Shown one piece after another: positions 51,137-59,881 of a stretch of 64,000 bases of DNA. The stretch covers positions 1 through 64,000 of the forward strand of contig CAMZZN010000002.1 in assembly GCA_947345935.1 (NCBI GenBank). The letters run 5' to 3'. The notes under the pieces are model-generated. The model searched no databases. It was not told where the DNA came from and saw only the letters and a program-made list of their open reading frames with translations. Position 1 is the first letter of the stretch, and each line of letters starts with the position of its first letter. The translations under genes and the position numbers were made by a program. Source of the stretch: an uncultured Ruminococcus sp. GTDB taxonomy: Bacteria; Bacillota; Clostridia; Oscillospirales; Ruminococcaceae.

Positions 51137-52035
51137 ATGAAAATAAGAAAATTTCTGGCAATTATGTCAGCAATAACGATGGTAACGACGGCGACCTCAG
51201 CAACAAAAACATATTTGGCTTCGTAGGACATGAAGATTCTTCAAGTAAAGAAATTAAAAAAAGCAGAGTAAAAGTCGCTCCCTCAGAAAAGAAAGCGGAG
51301 AATTTTCCGGAAGAAACGGATGAAATGAAAATGTATAACACCGCCATGCAGCTTTATGACACTTGGATGACGGGCAGACTGGAGGGAAATCAGAAAAAAG
51401 CGGAATCTGTTTTGTGTCCAAATAAGGAGATTCGTGAATGGTGTGACGAGTACAGCCCATTAAATGAATATTATAACGATTACCAGATTGTTCAATTCCT
51501 TGTTACGGATATAAGCGAAGATATAGAAAAACATAGGAGAGATAATGAGGACGATTATGAAGGCTTTCCAGAAATAGCAAGAGGCTGGCAGTTAGATTCT
51601 CAGTTGATGCTTTTTAGTCCGGACGGCTCTTATGAAGACGACACTTGTTCTGATGCAATTCTCGAAATTGACGGTAAATTATATTTTTGTCCGGATGTTG
51701 GTTACTTCAAAAAGATTGAACCGGAACGGATTGGTTTTTCCTGTCCTACCTTAGATCTGGATGTAGAATCTTATGGAAGCAATTTTTCGTACGACGAAAA
51801 CGGCAATATAATAGATAAATCCTGGGTCACTTTTACGGACGGCACTAAAATGTCAGAGGAAGAATATGATTCGCTGTATGAGGATTCTTTAGTTACAGTA
51901 TACGGCTATAGCGTTGAAAAAAAGCCGGACGGCACTTTCAGCTTTCATCCTGTAAGCGTAAACGGTAAGGTTATTTTCGATGATGGATCGACAGCCGTTG
52001 TAAATGGCGCACGCTGGGCAGAAGAAGAGGAATAA
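51137..52035 (+). pseudogene. Secreted protein gene with a frameshift in an A5 run
   Basis: ATG 51137 follows AAGGAG and opens a signal peptide (MKIRKFLAIMSAITMVTTA) that stops after 29 residues. A second frame, open from before this point to 52035, gives NIFGFVGHEDSSSKEIKK and a 236-residue acidic domain (from about 51325: MKMYNTAMQLYDTWMTG). One extra A in AAAAA (51205-51209) would join the two into a secreted protein of about 298 aa. The domain has no known family; it is rich in Asp and Tyr, with repeats such as SYDENGNII. Either it is a recent mutation, an assembly error, or a phase-variable run. Confidence 0.65.
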
Positions 52036-52039
52036 ATAT

Positions 52040-52070
52040 AACCGCTCTAATCAGAGCGGTTTTGTTTTAT
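52040..52070 (+). terminator. Terminator of the frameshifted gene
   Basis: AACCGCTCT and AGAGCGGTT (9-bp stem, 4-nt loop), then TTGTTTTATT. Confidence 0.8.
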
Positions 52071-52165
52071 TACGAAATAATGCGAAAAATTAAGAAAACA
52101 AAAGAAATAAAAGAATAAATCGATAAAAACTGCAATTTTTTATCCAAATCATCCTTAGACGTTAT

Positions 52166-52194
52166 TTGAAGTTCATATGAACTTGTGATATAAT
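52166..52194 (+). promoter_or_regulatory. Promoter of the DUF1836 gene
   Basis: TTGAAG and TATAAT with a 17-nt spacer. A perfect palindrome fills most of the spacer. Confidence 0.75.
52169..52184. promoter_or_regulatory. 16-bp palindromic operator
   Basis: AAGTTCATATGAACTT is perfectly self-complementary and overlaps the -35 box and spacer of the DUF1836 promoter. A repressor bound here would block RNA polymerase; the DUF1836 protein itself is the obvious candidate. Confidence 0.6.
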
Positions 52195-52224
52195 CATATT
52201 ATCGTCAGAAAGGAGGTAGTGACC

Positions 52225-52797
52225 ATGCATCAGATAATTCCGGGCACAACGCTTAAATATTCGGATGCCGCAAGAAACGAAGCGTTTTCTCTTGTTTCGC
52301 CCGTTCTTGAGGCAACAGGCGGACTTACACTTTCCCAGCTTTCCAAACTTACCGGTCTGGAGGGCACTACTATCCAGAATTGGATCAAACGAGGGTGGGT
52401 AGCGGCAGCAAAGAGCAAAAAATATTCCGAAAAACAAGTTGTGAGGATCCTGCTTATCAATATGCTCCGAGGTGCAATGAAACTGGACGATATAGCAAAA
52501 CTCATGTGCTTTGTGAACGGCGATGTAGAAGATACATCCGACGATATTATTTCCGACATTCATCTATACAATATGCTGTGCAGGATCATCTTCACCGCTG
52601 AGGAACAAGGCGCCTTTGATCCGGTACAAATAGGGAAAATAATCGAACAGGAGCATTCAGCCAACAGAGAATGCATAACCGATCCTGTAAAGCTCAGTCA
52701 GGCGGTCTATGTCATGGTACTGGCATACAGAAGCGGTTATTTAAAAACAGAAATGGAAAAAAAGCTTTCCGAAATGAAAATACTTAAAGGAGAATAA
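52225..52797 (+). CDS. DUF1836 family regulator (190 aa)
   Basis: ATG 52225 lies 8 nt after AAAGGAGG. The N-terminus has a helix-turn-helix (LTLSQLSKLTGLEGTTIQNW, then VKGWVAAAKSKKYSEKQVVR-like), as in MerR-like regulators, and the rest is the helical DUF1836 core (ILLINMLRGAMKLDDIAKLM). DUF1836 proteins are frequent in Firmicutes and are thought to be transcription factors. The palindrome in its promoter suggests autoregulation. The SPFH gene starts 2 bp after the stop, so the two are one transcription unit. Confidence 0.8.
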   Translation: MHQIIPGTTLKYSDAARNEAFSLVSPVLEATGGLTLSQLSKLTGLEGTTIQNWIKRGWVAAAKSKKYSEKQVVRILLINMLRGAMKLDDIAKLMCFVNGDVEDTSDDIISDIHLYNMLCRIIFTAEEQGAFDPVQIGKIIEQEHSANRECITDPVKLSQAVYVMVLAYRSGYLKTEMEKKLSEMKILKGE

Positions 52798-52799
52798 AA

Positions 52800-53714
52800 A
52801 TGGCAATTAACGTCAGGGAGCTGCATCAGAACAGCTCCGGAAAAAAAGAATTCAAAGGAGTAAAATGGATTGTGATAGGAGCAGCAGCAATTTTTATCGC
52901 AGCCAATTCCTTCACTATCGTACCTGCCGGAAATACGGGCGTTGTGCTCACCCTCGGAGAAGTATCCGACAAAGGGCTTGACGCAGGCTTTCATCTGAAA
53001 GTACCGTTTATCCAGAAAGTACAGGATATGTCAAATAAGATTCAAGTGTATGAAACACCGGCATCCGCTGTTTCAAAGGATCTCCAGACCGTAAGCAGCA
53101 AAATTGCAGTAAACTACAAGCTGGTTTCCGACAACAGCCCGAAGATGTACGAACAGGTTGGAGCAGAATATCAGACTATACTCATAGCGCCTGTTGTTCA
53201 GGAATGCATGAAATCTGCAACGGCAAAGTATACCGCCGAGGAGCTTATTACAGAACGTGCCGCTGTAGGCGAGGAGGTAAAGGCAAGCCTTGACAGCAAA
53301 TTGAACGCATACGGCATCTATATAGAGAAGTTCAACATTGTAAACTTCGACTTTTCCACTGAATTCAACAGTGCGATTGAAGCTAAACAGGTTGCCGAGC
53401 AGAATCTTCTCAAAACAAAGACTGAACAGCAACAGGCTATAGAAATAGCCAATGCCGAAGCAAAAAAGAAAACTATTGCCGCCGACGCCCAGGCTCAGGC
53501 AACGCTTACCGAAGCACAGGCACAGGCAGAAGCCAATAAACTTCTTGAAGAATCGCTGACAGAAAAGGTAATCGCATACGAACAGATACAGAAATGGAAC
53601 GGAGTAATGCCGAAAGTTACCGGAAGCGACAGCGGGCTCCTTATCAATACGAATATTGACGACAGCTCTGCCGTACCTACTCCGACCCAGCCATCAAGTG
53701 AAAATGAAGGTTGA
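52800..53714 (+). CDS. SPFH/prohibitin-family membrane protein (304 aa)
   Basis: A transmembrane helix (about 22-40, WIVIGAAAIFIAANSFTIV) is followed by VPAGNTGVVLTLGEVSDKGL, the opening of the band-7 domain, which runs to about 195. A long coiled coil (200-265, rich in Ala, Gln and Glu) and a Ser/Pro tail follow. SPFH proteins form large membrane rings that organise lipid microdomains and control proteases such as FtsH. The length and tail are like prohibitin. It is cotranscribed with a DUF1836 regulator; the reason is unclear. Confidence 0.88.
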   Translation: MAINVRELHQNSSGKKEFKGVKWIVIGAAAIFIAANSFTIVPAGNTGVVLTLGEVSDKGLDAGFHLKVPFIQKVQDMSNKIQVYETPASAVSKDLQTVSSKIAVNYKLVSDNSPKMYEQVGAEYQTILIAPVVQECMKSATAKYTAEELITERAAVGEEVKASLDSKLNAYGIYIEKFNIVNFDFSTEFNSAIEAKQVAEQNLLKTKTEQQQAIEIANAEAKKKTIAADAQAQATLTEAQAQAEANKLLEESLTEKVIAYEQIQKWNGVMPKVTGSDSGLLINTNIDDSSAVPTPTQPSSENEG

Positions 53715-53760
53715 TAAGCTTATCTGCTCATGATATAGTGAAAATCATACGTATAAACAA

Positions 53761-53794
53761 TATAACGGAGTTTTTGGGGAAAAACTCCGTTATA
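53761..53794. terminator. Perfect 15-bp hairpin terminator
   Basis: TATAACGGAGTTTTT and AAAAACTCCGTTATA are separated only by GGGG. It ends the DUF1836-SPFH unit. Confidence 0.75.
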
Positions 53795-53811
53795 CACTTT
53801 TTAAAATCAAT

Positions 53812-54045
53812 ATGAAAATATTATCGACAATAATAAAACTGACTGCCTGTTTACTTTTTCCGGAGGCAGCAGATGTCGTGGAAACAACCGTTAAAGAGAG
53901 CAGCACTGATTGTAACGCTCTCGGTCATATAGAAGTTCTTCGTCAGGAAATTGACTACAAAAAATCAATTGAGAAAAAAGTTGAAGCTCAGCGCCGTGAA
54001 CGTTGGGAGGCCGGAAAAAACAATGGAAAAATGGACGAAATTTAA
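53812..54045 (+). CDS. Small protein of unknown function (77 aa)
   Basis: A hydrophobic start (MKILSTIIKLTACLLFP) precedes a charged coiled-coil half (EVLRQEIDYKKSIEKKVEAQRRERWEA). No ribosome site is visible ahead of the ATG, and the gene lies between two terminators, so it would need its own promoter, which is not seen. It may be a real small protein with an unusual start or a chance frame. The C-terminal half is more protein-like than random. Confidence 0.35.
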   Translation: MKILSTIIKLTACLLFPEAADVVETTVKESSTDCNALGHIEVLRQEIDYKKSIEKKVEAQRRERWEAGKNNGKMDEI

Positions 54046-54060
54046 TCCTTAATAGATAAT

Positions 54061-54100
54061 AAAGCAGACCTGCCGGAATATCCAACAGGTCTGCTTTTTG
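54061..54100. terminator. Bidirectional terminator
   Basis: AAAGCAGACCTG and CAGGTCTGCTTT (12-bp stem), followed by T in one direction and A in the other. It separates the small gene from the leftward PIG-L gene. Confidence 0.85.
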
Positions 54101-54116
54101 CGTTAAATCTGATTAA

Positions 54117-54842
54117 TTATTCCTCACTGACTCCATATCTGGAAAATTCCTCATAGGGAGCCATATGCCACAATTTCTTAACTACCTTACTCTGCGATTC
54201 ATACAGCTCCGCAAGCTCCGTTTTATATTTCAGCCGTTCGTCACTGATACGTTCCATATCCTTTTCGTGCGCTCCTATATCGACTGCCTTGTAATACTTC
54301 CCAAAAAACATAAGCTCTGCATCGCTTTTAACTGATAAATATGATTCCGTTACCAGCTCATGAGTCATGATGTGATGCTGATGTCCGTATTCTCCTCTTT
54401 CGTTGTGTGTAACAATAGTTTCCCAATCCTTGTATCCGATTATCAGATCAAGATCGGCAGAAATCTTATCGTTCACCCTTTTCCAGTCGTCACGCTTACC
54501 GTTTACCTTATCGGGATATGATAAAATAATTCCCTGATTACCGGATTTTTCCACAACTTTTTTAAACTCGCTGCTGCGTTCTGTGTTTTTGCCGTTAGTT
54601 ATGCACACTATAAGATAGTCTCCATCCATAAGATGTCCTCCTCCGAAAATCACCTCGTCGTCAGGATGCGCTACAATCATCAGCTTATTCGCCTTGTCGA
54701 AGTCGATATTTTCAAGAGACTTCTCCGTAAGCGGCGCAACGTCATATGCCCTTATAAAATTAATGCCGAAAATTATTCCTACTGTTCCCAGAACTGTAAG
54801 AAAAGTCAGCAGCAATATCTGCCATTTTTTTAGTTTTTTCAT
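54117..54842 (-). CDS. PIG-L family deacetylase, membrane-anchored (241 aa)
   Basis: An N-terminal membrane helix (about 8-28, ILLLTFLTVLGTVGIIFGI) is followed by MIVAHPDDEVIFGGG, the zinc-binding AHPDDE motif, and the later His motif GHQHHIMTH. PIG-L enzymes remove N-acetyl groups from glucosamine-type sugars. With the anchor, the active site should be outside, so wall or exopolysaccharide sugars may be the substrate. The gene stands alone with its own promoter. All metal ligands are kept. Confidence 0.85.
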   Translation of the reverse strand: MKKLKKWQILLLTFLTVLGTVGIIFGINFIRAYDVAPLTEKSLENIDFDKANKLMIVAHPDDEVIFGGGHLMDGDYLIVCITNGKNTERSSEFKKVVEKSGNQGIILSYPDKVNGKRDDWKRVNDKISADLDLIIGYKDWETIVTHNERGEYGHQHHIMTHELVTESYLSVKSDAELMFFGKYYKAVDIGAHEKDMERISDERLKYKTELAELYESQSKVVKKLWHMAPYEEFSRYGVSEE

Positions 54843-54875
54843 ATTTTACCCCTTTTAATATGTATAAACATATTT

Positions 54876-54904
54876 ATTATAGCATCTATCGGAGAAAAAG
54901 TCAA
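54876..54904 (-). promoter_or_regulatory. Promoter of the PIG-L gene
   Basis: TTGACT and TATAAT on the minus strand with a 17-nt spacer. Confidence 0.7.
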
Positions 54905-55098
54905 ATTAAAGTTTATAAAATATAACAATTATTATTTATTAACAAAATAGAAATGTTTGAAATTGTATCTATATTAATGAAATATGAACAGATTTTAACG
55001 GCTTGAACGTTCTAAGAGAGATTATACTATTAGTATATTTATTTTTGTGAAAAATGACATTTAATATTGTGCAATATGTCAAATAATAACGTGTTTTC

Positions 55099-55127
55099 TT
55101 GCTGAAACCATTGAATTCTGATATTAT
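55099..55127 (+). promoter_or_regulatory. Promoter of the CAP-dockerin gene
   Basis: TTGCTG and TATTAT with a 17-nt spacer, about 80 nt upstream of the ATG. Confidence 0.6.
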
Positions 55128-55208
55128 GTAATCAGAAAAGAAATACAAACAGTAATCAATGAAAACAAAAATCTATATGATTACTTAAATAAAAAAGGAG
55201 TTGTCTTT

Positions 55209-56003
55209 ATGAAAAATATGTTTAAAAAAATGGTTTCAATGATTTCAGCAATGGTGATAACAGTCGGCTGCTCGATCAGCGTTATTAAAAACACAAATAA
55301 TACTTCTGTAACAGCAATGGCTTCCAGCGAATCTGAATATACTGAACTTATAGAAGATATGGCTGTTAAGTTTAATGAAGCAAGAGAAGAACTCGGACTG
55401 GAACCTCTATACATTGTTCCATATCTCAACGATATCGCTCAGGTTCGTGCAGAAGAACAGCCTACAGCATATTCCCACTATCGTCCTGACGGTTCTTTTT
55501 TCGATACAGTTATCGACGTTAATAAAGTAGATTATAAAACATCCGGTGAGATACTTGCAAGAGGCAGCTCCGATGTAGACGCTATATTCACTGCATGGAA
55601 AAATTCTCCCAAGCACTGGGCAAACATCACAAAGGAAGCTGCAACTCACGTTGGCATCGGTCTTGTGTACGATCCCGACAGCGACGGCGGCTGGTACTGG
55701 GCAGCTATTTTCGTAGGAATGTGGGAAGACAGCGCTCCCCTCGACGGACAGAGAATGCCGGGCGCAGATGATGAAATAATACTCGGCGATGTTACCGGAG
55801 ACGGAATCATCACTGCAAGCGACGCAACTTATGTACTCATTGCCTATACCAACATAAGCTCCGGTATAGACTCAGGACTCACAGAATCTCAGGCAGCAGC
55901 AGCAGACGTTAACGGAGACGGATTAATTACAGGAAGCGACGCAACATTAATCCTCAACTATGTTACAACCCTGTCAGCAGGAAAGACAGCTAAATGGAAC
56001 TAA
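55209..56003 (+). CDS. Secreted CAP-domain protein with dockerin (264 aa)
   Basis: A signal peptide or lipobox-like start (TVGCSISV, around residue 21) opens the protein. The CAP/SCP domain (about 40-185) has AYSHYRPDGS, SGEILARG and FTAWKNSPKHWANI, the usual His and Glu sites. The C-terminus is a type I dockerin with two calcium loops (GDVTGDGIITASDAT and ADVNGDGLITGSDAT). It would be held on a cohesin-bearing scaffold. CAP domains bind or cut varied substrates; no function for CAP-dockerin pairs is established. GGAG precedes the ATG. Confidence 0.85.
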   Translation: MKNMFKKMVSMISAMVITVGCSISVIKNTNNTSVTAMASSESEYTELIEDMAVKFNEAREELGLEPLYIVPYLNDIAQVRAEEQPTAYSHYRPDGSFFDTVIDVNKVDYKTSGEILARGSSDVDAIFTAWKNSPKHWANITKEAATHVGIGLVYDPDSDGGWYWAAIFVGMWEDSAPLDGQRMPGADDEIILGDVTGDGIITASDATYVLIAYTNISSGIDSGLTESQAAAADVNGDGLITGSDATLILNYVTTLSAGKTAKWN

Positions 56004-56032
56004 TGCTTATTCCAATTTCTCCATAAAAACTT

Positions 56033-56069
56033 GAACTGCACCCCTTCTCAGAGGTGCAGTTCGTTTTTT
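56033..56069. terminator. Terminator between convergent genes
   Basis: GAACTGCACC and GGTGCAGTTC (10-bp stem), then GTTTTTTA. It overlaps the end of the deacetylase gene by 2 bp. Confidence 0.85.
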
Positions 56070-56805
56070 ATACCGTATAACCCTGTGCTCTGAATTCATC
56101 GATCGCCTGACCGAGAATTTCGGCATTCGTTGAAGATACGGAATGAAGAAGAAGAATTTCTCCGCCGTGCGCAGATTCTGTCAGCTTTTTCAATCCCTCT
56201 GACGGGGCGGGCTGACTGTCTGTTTTCCAGTCAACGTATGCAAAACTCCAGAAAAGAGTTTTATATCCGCATTTCTGAACCGTCTCAAGAGACTGCTCGG
56301 AATATTCTCCGCATGGACATCGAAAATACTGCATCTGATAGCCATAATTATTCATTACAAAATCGTGCAGCGACATTATTTCTTTTTCAGCCTCAGCCTC
56401 GGAAAGCGTCGGCAAACTTGCGTGCGTCATTCCGTGGTTTCCCAAAACGTGACCCTCATCTATCATTCTTTTAACGAGAGCAGTTTCCTTTTTGGCATAA
56501 TCACCGGTTAGAAAGAATATAGCCTTAACGTTCTTTTCCTTCAGTGTATCGAGAATTTTTTCGGTATATCCGTTTTCATAGCCCTGATCAAAGGTAATGA
56601 TAATTCTCTTATCATCTTCCGACAGGGCGAAGGCATCAAGGTCGCCATATCGGCTGTTGAATGCGGCTGCATCGACAGGACGATTCTGGGCGTCCACCGC
56701 CGTTCCCTGACCGTAGCCGATCTTTGTTGTATCTGCGGAATATACCGCCGTACAAGGTATCGCAGCTGCAATCATAAGGGATGCCGCAGGAGCTATTATT
56801 TTCAT
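56068..56805 (-). CDS. PdaA-like polysaccharide deacetylase (245 aa)
   Basis: A signal peptide (residues 1-25) precedes a CE4 domain: TFDQGYENGYTEKIL, NHGMTHASL with the metal-binding H-x3-H, and WSFAYVDWKTDSQP. The order and the segment after TFD match PdaA, which makes muramic-delta-lactam in the spore cortex; PdaA has N where this has Q in TFD-x-GYENG. Its likely role is cortex peptidoglycan, in line with the SpoIIID gene nearby. No promoter could be assigned. Confidence 0.85.
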   Translation of the reverse strand: MKIIAPAASLMIAAAIPCTAVYSADTTKIGYGQGTAVDAQNRPVDAAAFNSRYGDLDAFALSEDDKRIIITFDQGYENGYTEKILDTLKEKNVKAIFFLTGDYAKKETALVKRMIDEGHVLGNHGMTHASLPTLSEAEAEKEIMSLHDFVMNNYGYQMQYFRCPCGEYSEQSLETVQKCGYKTLFWSFAYVDWKTDSQPAPSEGLKKLTESAHGGEILLLHSVSSTNAEILGQAIDEFRAQGYTV

Positions 56806-56897
56806 AGATTTTATAATTCCTTCCGAAATTAACTGCGGATCATCTCCGCAATAGTATTATGGCATTAAGTCAGTAAATTATTTATGGAAAATTTATC

Positions 56898-56935
56898 AAA
56901 AAACACCGGTGCATTGTCCTGCTCCGGTGTTTTTG
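56898..56935. terminator. Terminator behind ireB
   Basis: AAAAACACCGG and CCGGTGTTTTT (11-bp stem). It lies in the gap between ireB and the deacetylase. Confidence 0.85.
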
Positions 56936-56988
56936 CATAAGTTTCTTCCATGTGCGGAAGTTCTGAAACCTTTCCGGACGGTAACCGG

Positions 56989-57234
56989 TCAGGTATTTAG
57001 ATACGCTCTCACAAGAACCTGCAAAAGTTCGTCACGGTCAATATGACGTATTAGGTTTCTTGCATTGTTATATGTGGTTATGTAGGTCGGATCCTCGGAA
57101 AGGATGTAGCCTACTATCTGATTAATGGGGTTGTATCCCTTCTGCGTAAGAGCATCATAAACGATGGTAAGGTTTTTTTTCAGTTCTGCTTCCTTATCCT
57201 CATTAACTGCGAAGGTCATTGTTTTATCAAACAT
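56989..57234 (-). CDS. ireB: IreB-family regulatory phosphoprotein (81 aa)
   Basis: The sequence begins [13 protein letters not shown] and has [20 protein letters not shown] and the closing [17 protein letters not shown], matching the IreB/DUF965 family of Firmicutes; the length is right. In Enterococcus IreB is phosphorylated on Thr by the IreK kinase and affects cephalosporin resistance. A Thr near the N-terminus (TMTF) is in the right place. It is a lone gene here; the kinase is not in this window. Confidence 0.88.
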   Translation of the reverse strand: MFDKTMTFAVNEDKEAELKKNLTIVYDALTQKGYNPINQIVGYILSEDPTYITTYNNARNLIRHIDRDELLQVLVRAYLNT

Positions 57235-57399
57235 TTTTTATCAGCCTCCTGATTGTAGAATACGAGTGACAATAAATATTTTCTCAATACTAATTATACT
57301 ATAAAAAGAGTAATTTTGCAAGAGAAAATGCTAAATTTTTTCATATAACTATATCCCATGAAAAAAATCGGGATCAGTGCCATATAATTAAAAATATGT

Positions 57400-57426
57400 A
57401 CTGCCCTGTTGAAAGCACAGGGCAGT
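57400..57426. terminator. Possible terminator behind the DUF1540 gene
   Basis: ACTGCCCTGT and ACAGGGCAGT (10-bp stem, 7-nt loop). There is only a poor T-run. Confidence 0.5.
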
Positions 57427-57441
57427 TCTGCATCAGACCGC

Positions 57442-57624
57442 TTATGAACAGCAGCCTGTTCTCTTTACGAAAGAATTGCAGTCTGTACACTCGGGAACAG
57501 TAGGATTTGATTCGTGAGTGCCTACGGAAATGCAGTCAAGGGAACAATAATTCTCTGTCACACAATTGTGCTGACACTGAGTTACCGTACACTTGATGTT
57601 GTCATTTTTCTTCTTGTTTTCCAT
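57442..57624 (-). CDS. DUF1540 protein (60 aa)
   Basis: The protein has eleven cysteines in 60 residues, in the DUF1540 pattern CTVTQCQHNC, YCSLDC and CTDCNSF, ending GCCS. DUF1540 is common in spore formers and anaerobes; its function is unknown, but a metal-binding role is suggested by the cysteines. A ribosome site (GGAGATC) precedes the ATG. It is a monocistronic gene. Confidence 0.85.
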   Translation of the reverse strand: MENKKKNDNIKCTVTQCQHNCVTENYCSLDCISVGTHESNPTVPECTDCNSFVKRTGCCS

Positions 57625-57741
57625 AAGATGATCTCCTTATAAGCCGACCTGCTCCGAAAATTGCGGATAGGTCTGATAAATTCTGTACATTTCTGCACAA
57701 GGATATTATGGACATCTGTATTGATAATATTCACAAAGCTA

Positions 57742-57770
57742 TTGATTTTTTTCTTCAAAAGAAGTATACT
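57742..57770 (+). promoter_or_regulatory. Promoter of the two-component pair
   Basis: TTGATT and TATACT with a 17-nt spacer, 45 nt ahead of the response regulator. Confidence 0.65.
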
Positions 57771-57815
57771 TAATATTAGAAGTTTATCAATATAAATTAT
57801 TTTAAGGTGAAAATT

Positions 57816-58493
57816 ATGATATATATGCTTGAAGATGACAGCGGAATAAGAGGCTTCGTAACTTACGCCTTACAGAATTCCGGCTTTGAGACTATGGATT
57901 TTGAATCTCCTTCCGATTTCTGGAACGCAATAAAGCATAAGCTTCCGGAACTTGTGCTTCTGGACATAATGCTGCCAGAGGAGGATGGCATGAGCATACT
58001 GAAAAAACTGCGGTCGGCAGCAGAAACCAGACATCTTCCTGTTATCATGCTCAGCGCTAAAGGAACGGAATACGACAAAGTAACCGGTCTTGACTGCGGC
58101 GCTGACGACTACATTGCAAAACCGTTCGGAACTCTTGAACTGATCTCACGCATCAGGGCGCTGCTCCGGAGATCAAATCTTGAACAGCAGAAAAATTCAT
58201 CAGGTATATGCATAGGGCATTTGAAGGTATATCCGGAAAATCATGAAGTATACGCCGATGACGTACGTATTGTCCTTACACTAAAGGAATATGAACTCCT
58301 TATGACTCTTATCACCAACAAAAACCGTGTTCTATCCCGAGACGCTCTTCTTCGGAAGGTCTGGGGATATGACTTTACCGGAGAAAGCCGCACAGTAGAT
58401 GTTCATATCCGGACGCTGCGCTCAAAGCTTGGCAGCTGCGGCGATATTATCCGCACCGTCAGGGGAGTTGGATACAAGGCGGGTGAAGATTAA
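57816..58493 (+). CDS. OmpR/PhoB-type response regulator (225 aa)
   Basis: ATG 57816 lies 8 nt after AAGGTG; the GTG at 57807 is inside that site. The receiver has EDD (acidic pocket), LLDIMLPEEDG with the phosphorylated Asp, and YIAKPFG with the Lys. The C-terminal winged-helix DNA-binding domain ends with RTVDVHIRTLRSKLG and VRGVGYKAGED, as in PhoB. It is followed at once by its sensor kinase. Its targets cannot be told from the sequence. Confidence 0.92.
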   Translation: MIYMLEDDSGIRGFVTYALQNSGFETMDFESPSDFWNAIKHKLPELVLLDIMLPEEDGMSILKKLRSAAETRHLPVIMLSAKGTEYDKVTGLDCGADDYIAKPFGTLELISRIRALLRRSNLEQQKNSSGICIGHLKVYPENHEVYADDVRIVLTLKEYELLMTLITNKNRVLSRDALLRKVWGYDFTGESRTVDVHIRTLRSKLGSCGDIIRTVRGVGYKAGED

Positions 58494-59819
58494 TTGTCAA
58501 GGAAAATATTTATCAGCATACTCATCTGGTCCGCCGCCGCCGCCGTTATTTCAGTCATAATAGTAACAGAAATAGGCAATATTCACGTCAGCGCCGAATT
58601 CATAAGAAATATCGCATTGTTTCTTGCAGTATTTACGGGACTGTCTGCACTTATTTCATCTATAATATCACGGCGCATTGTCAGACCGATATCAAGAATA
58701 GATCCGGACAAACCCACGCCAAGCAGAGACTGTCCGGAACTTGATTTCCTTGTGGATAAACTCCGCAGACAGAACAACCGAGTCAACCGTCAGGTCTACG
58801 AACTCAGCCGGAATCACGACCAGTTCAGCCTGATAACGGAAAATATGGACGAGGGAATTATAATTGCAGATAAAAAACTGAATATACTGACCTGCAATTC
58901 CGGTGCAATGAAGCTTTTAGGTATTAAAGAAATTTCTGCCGGTCAGAGCATATATGCCGTCAACAACAGTGAAGTTTTCCGCAGATGCATACAGAACGCC
59001 GCCGGGGGACTAAACTCTGAATGCACGGTGGAGACCTCCGCAGGCGAGAGTGTTGTCATAGCCAGTCCTGCCGGAAGAACAGATACGTTTAACGGTATTT
59101 TTATTCTAATTATGGATATCACCGAAAAACGCAAACTTGAAACAATGCGCCGTGAATTTACTTCCAATGTTTCACATGAGCTCAAAACGCCTCTTACAAC
59201 TATATACGGCATTTCAGATATGCTTGCCGGAGGTTTGGTAAAAAGCGGAGACGCAGCAGAATTCGGCGCACGTATACGAAACGAAGCCGACCGTCTTATC
59301 AAGCTGATAAACGATATCATGGCTCTTTCAAAGCTGGATGAAGCCGCCAGACTCAGCGATGCAGAAGAGATAAACCTGTACGTTCTGTCTGATGAAATAC
59401 TTGAACGCCTCAGTGAAAATGCACTGGAAAGAAATATAACCTTGAAGCTTTCGGGAGATCGTATATTATATACAGGAAACCGAACTGTTCTGGACGAAGT
59501 TATATATAATTTATGTGATAACGGCGTTAAATATAACAACGACGGAGGATTTCTGGAAGTAAAACTTTTAAAATTGCACAAAAACGTCGTCATTACCGTT
59601 TCAGATACCGGAATCGGTATTCCAAAGGAACATATTGACCGTATTTTTGAACGTTTTTATCGTGTTGACAAAAGCCGCTCCGGAAAAATCAAGGGCACAG
59701 GGCTGGGACTCTCGATCGTAAAGCACGGAGTAATGTATCACGGCGGAACAGTCAGGGCAGAAAGTACTCTGGGAAAAGGAACTGTTTTTACCGTAACTCT
59801 TCCGGATCAATCTAACTGA
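58494..59819 (+). CDS. PhoR-like sensor histidine kinase (441 aa)
   Basis: The start is a TTG right after the regulator's stop. Two membrane spans (about residues 5-22 and 36-54) bracket only a dozen residues, so it has almost no extracellular sensor domain. A PAS domain (about 105-210), HisKA with VSHELKTPLTT (phosphorylated His) and HATPase_c with DNGVKYNNDGG, DTGIGIPKEH and GTGLGLSIVKH follow. This is PhoR-like. The lack of an outer loop suggests that signals come from the membrane, a partner or the PAS ligand. The gene is coupled to the regulator. Confidence 0.9.
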   Translation: MSRKIFISILIWSAAAAVISVIIVTEIGNIHVSAEFIRNIALFLAVFTGLSALISSIISRRIVRPISRIDPDKPTPSRDCPELDFLVDKLRRQNNRVNRQVYELSRNHDQFSLITENMDEGIIIADKKLNILTCNSGAMKLLGIKEISAGQSIYAVNNSEVFRRCIQNAAGGLNSECTVETSAGESVVIASPAGRTDTFNGIFILIMDITEKRKLETMRREFTSNVSHELKTPLTTIYGISDMLAGGLVKSGDAAEFGARIRNEADRLIKLINDIMALSKLDEAARLSDAEEINLYVLSDEILERLSENALERNITLKLSGDRILYTGNRTVLDEVIYNLCDNGVKYNNDGGFLEVKLLKLHKNVVITVSDTGIGIPKEHIDRIFERFYRVDKSRSGKIKGTGLGLSIVKHGVMYHGGTVRAESTLGKGTVFTVTLPDQSN

Positions 59820-59830
59820 ATAATCTTTTC

Positions 59831-59865
59831 AGGCAGCGCTGCACAAAGCAGACGCTGCCTTTTTT
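59831..59865. terminator. Terminator between kinase and spoIIID
   Basis: AGGCAGCG and CGCTGCCT, then six T. It serves the kinase gene, perhaps also the leftward spoIIID. Confidence 0.85.
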
Positions 59866-59881
59866 CAGTATCCCAACAGAG

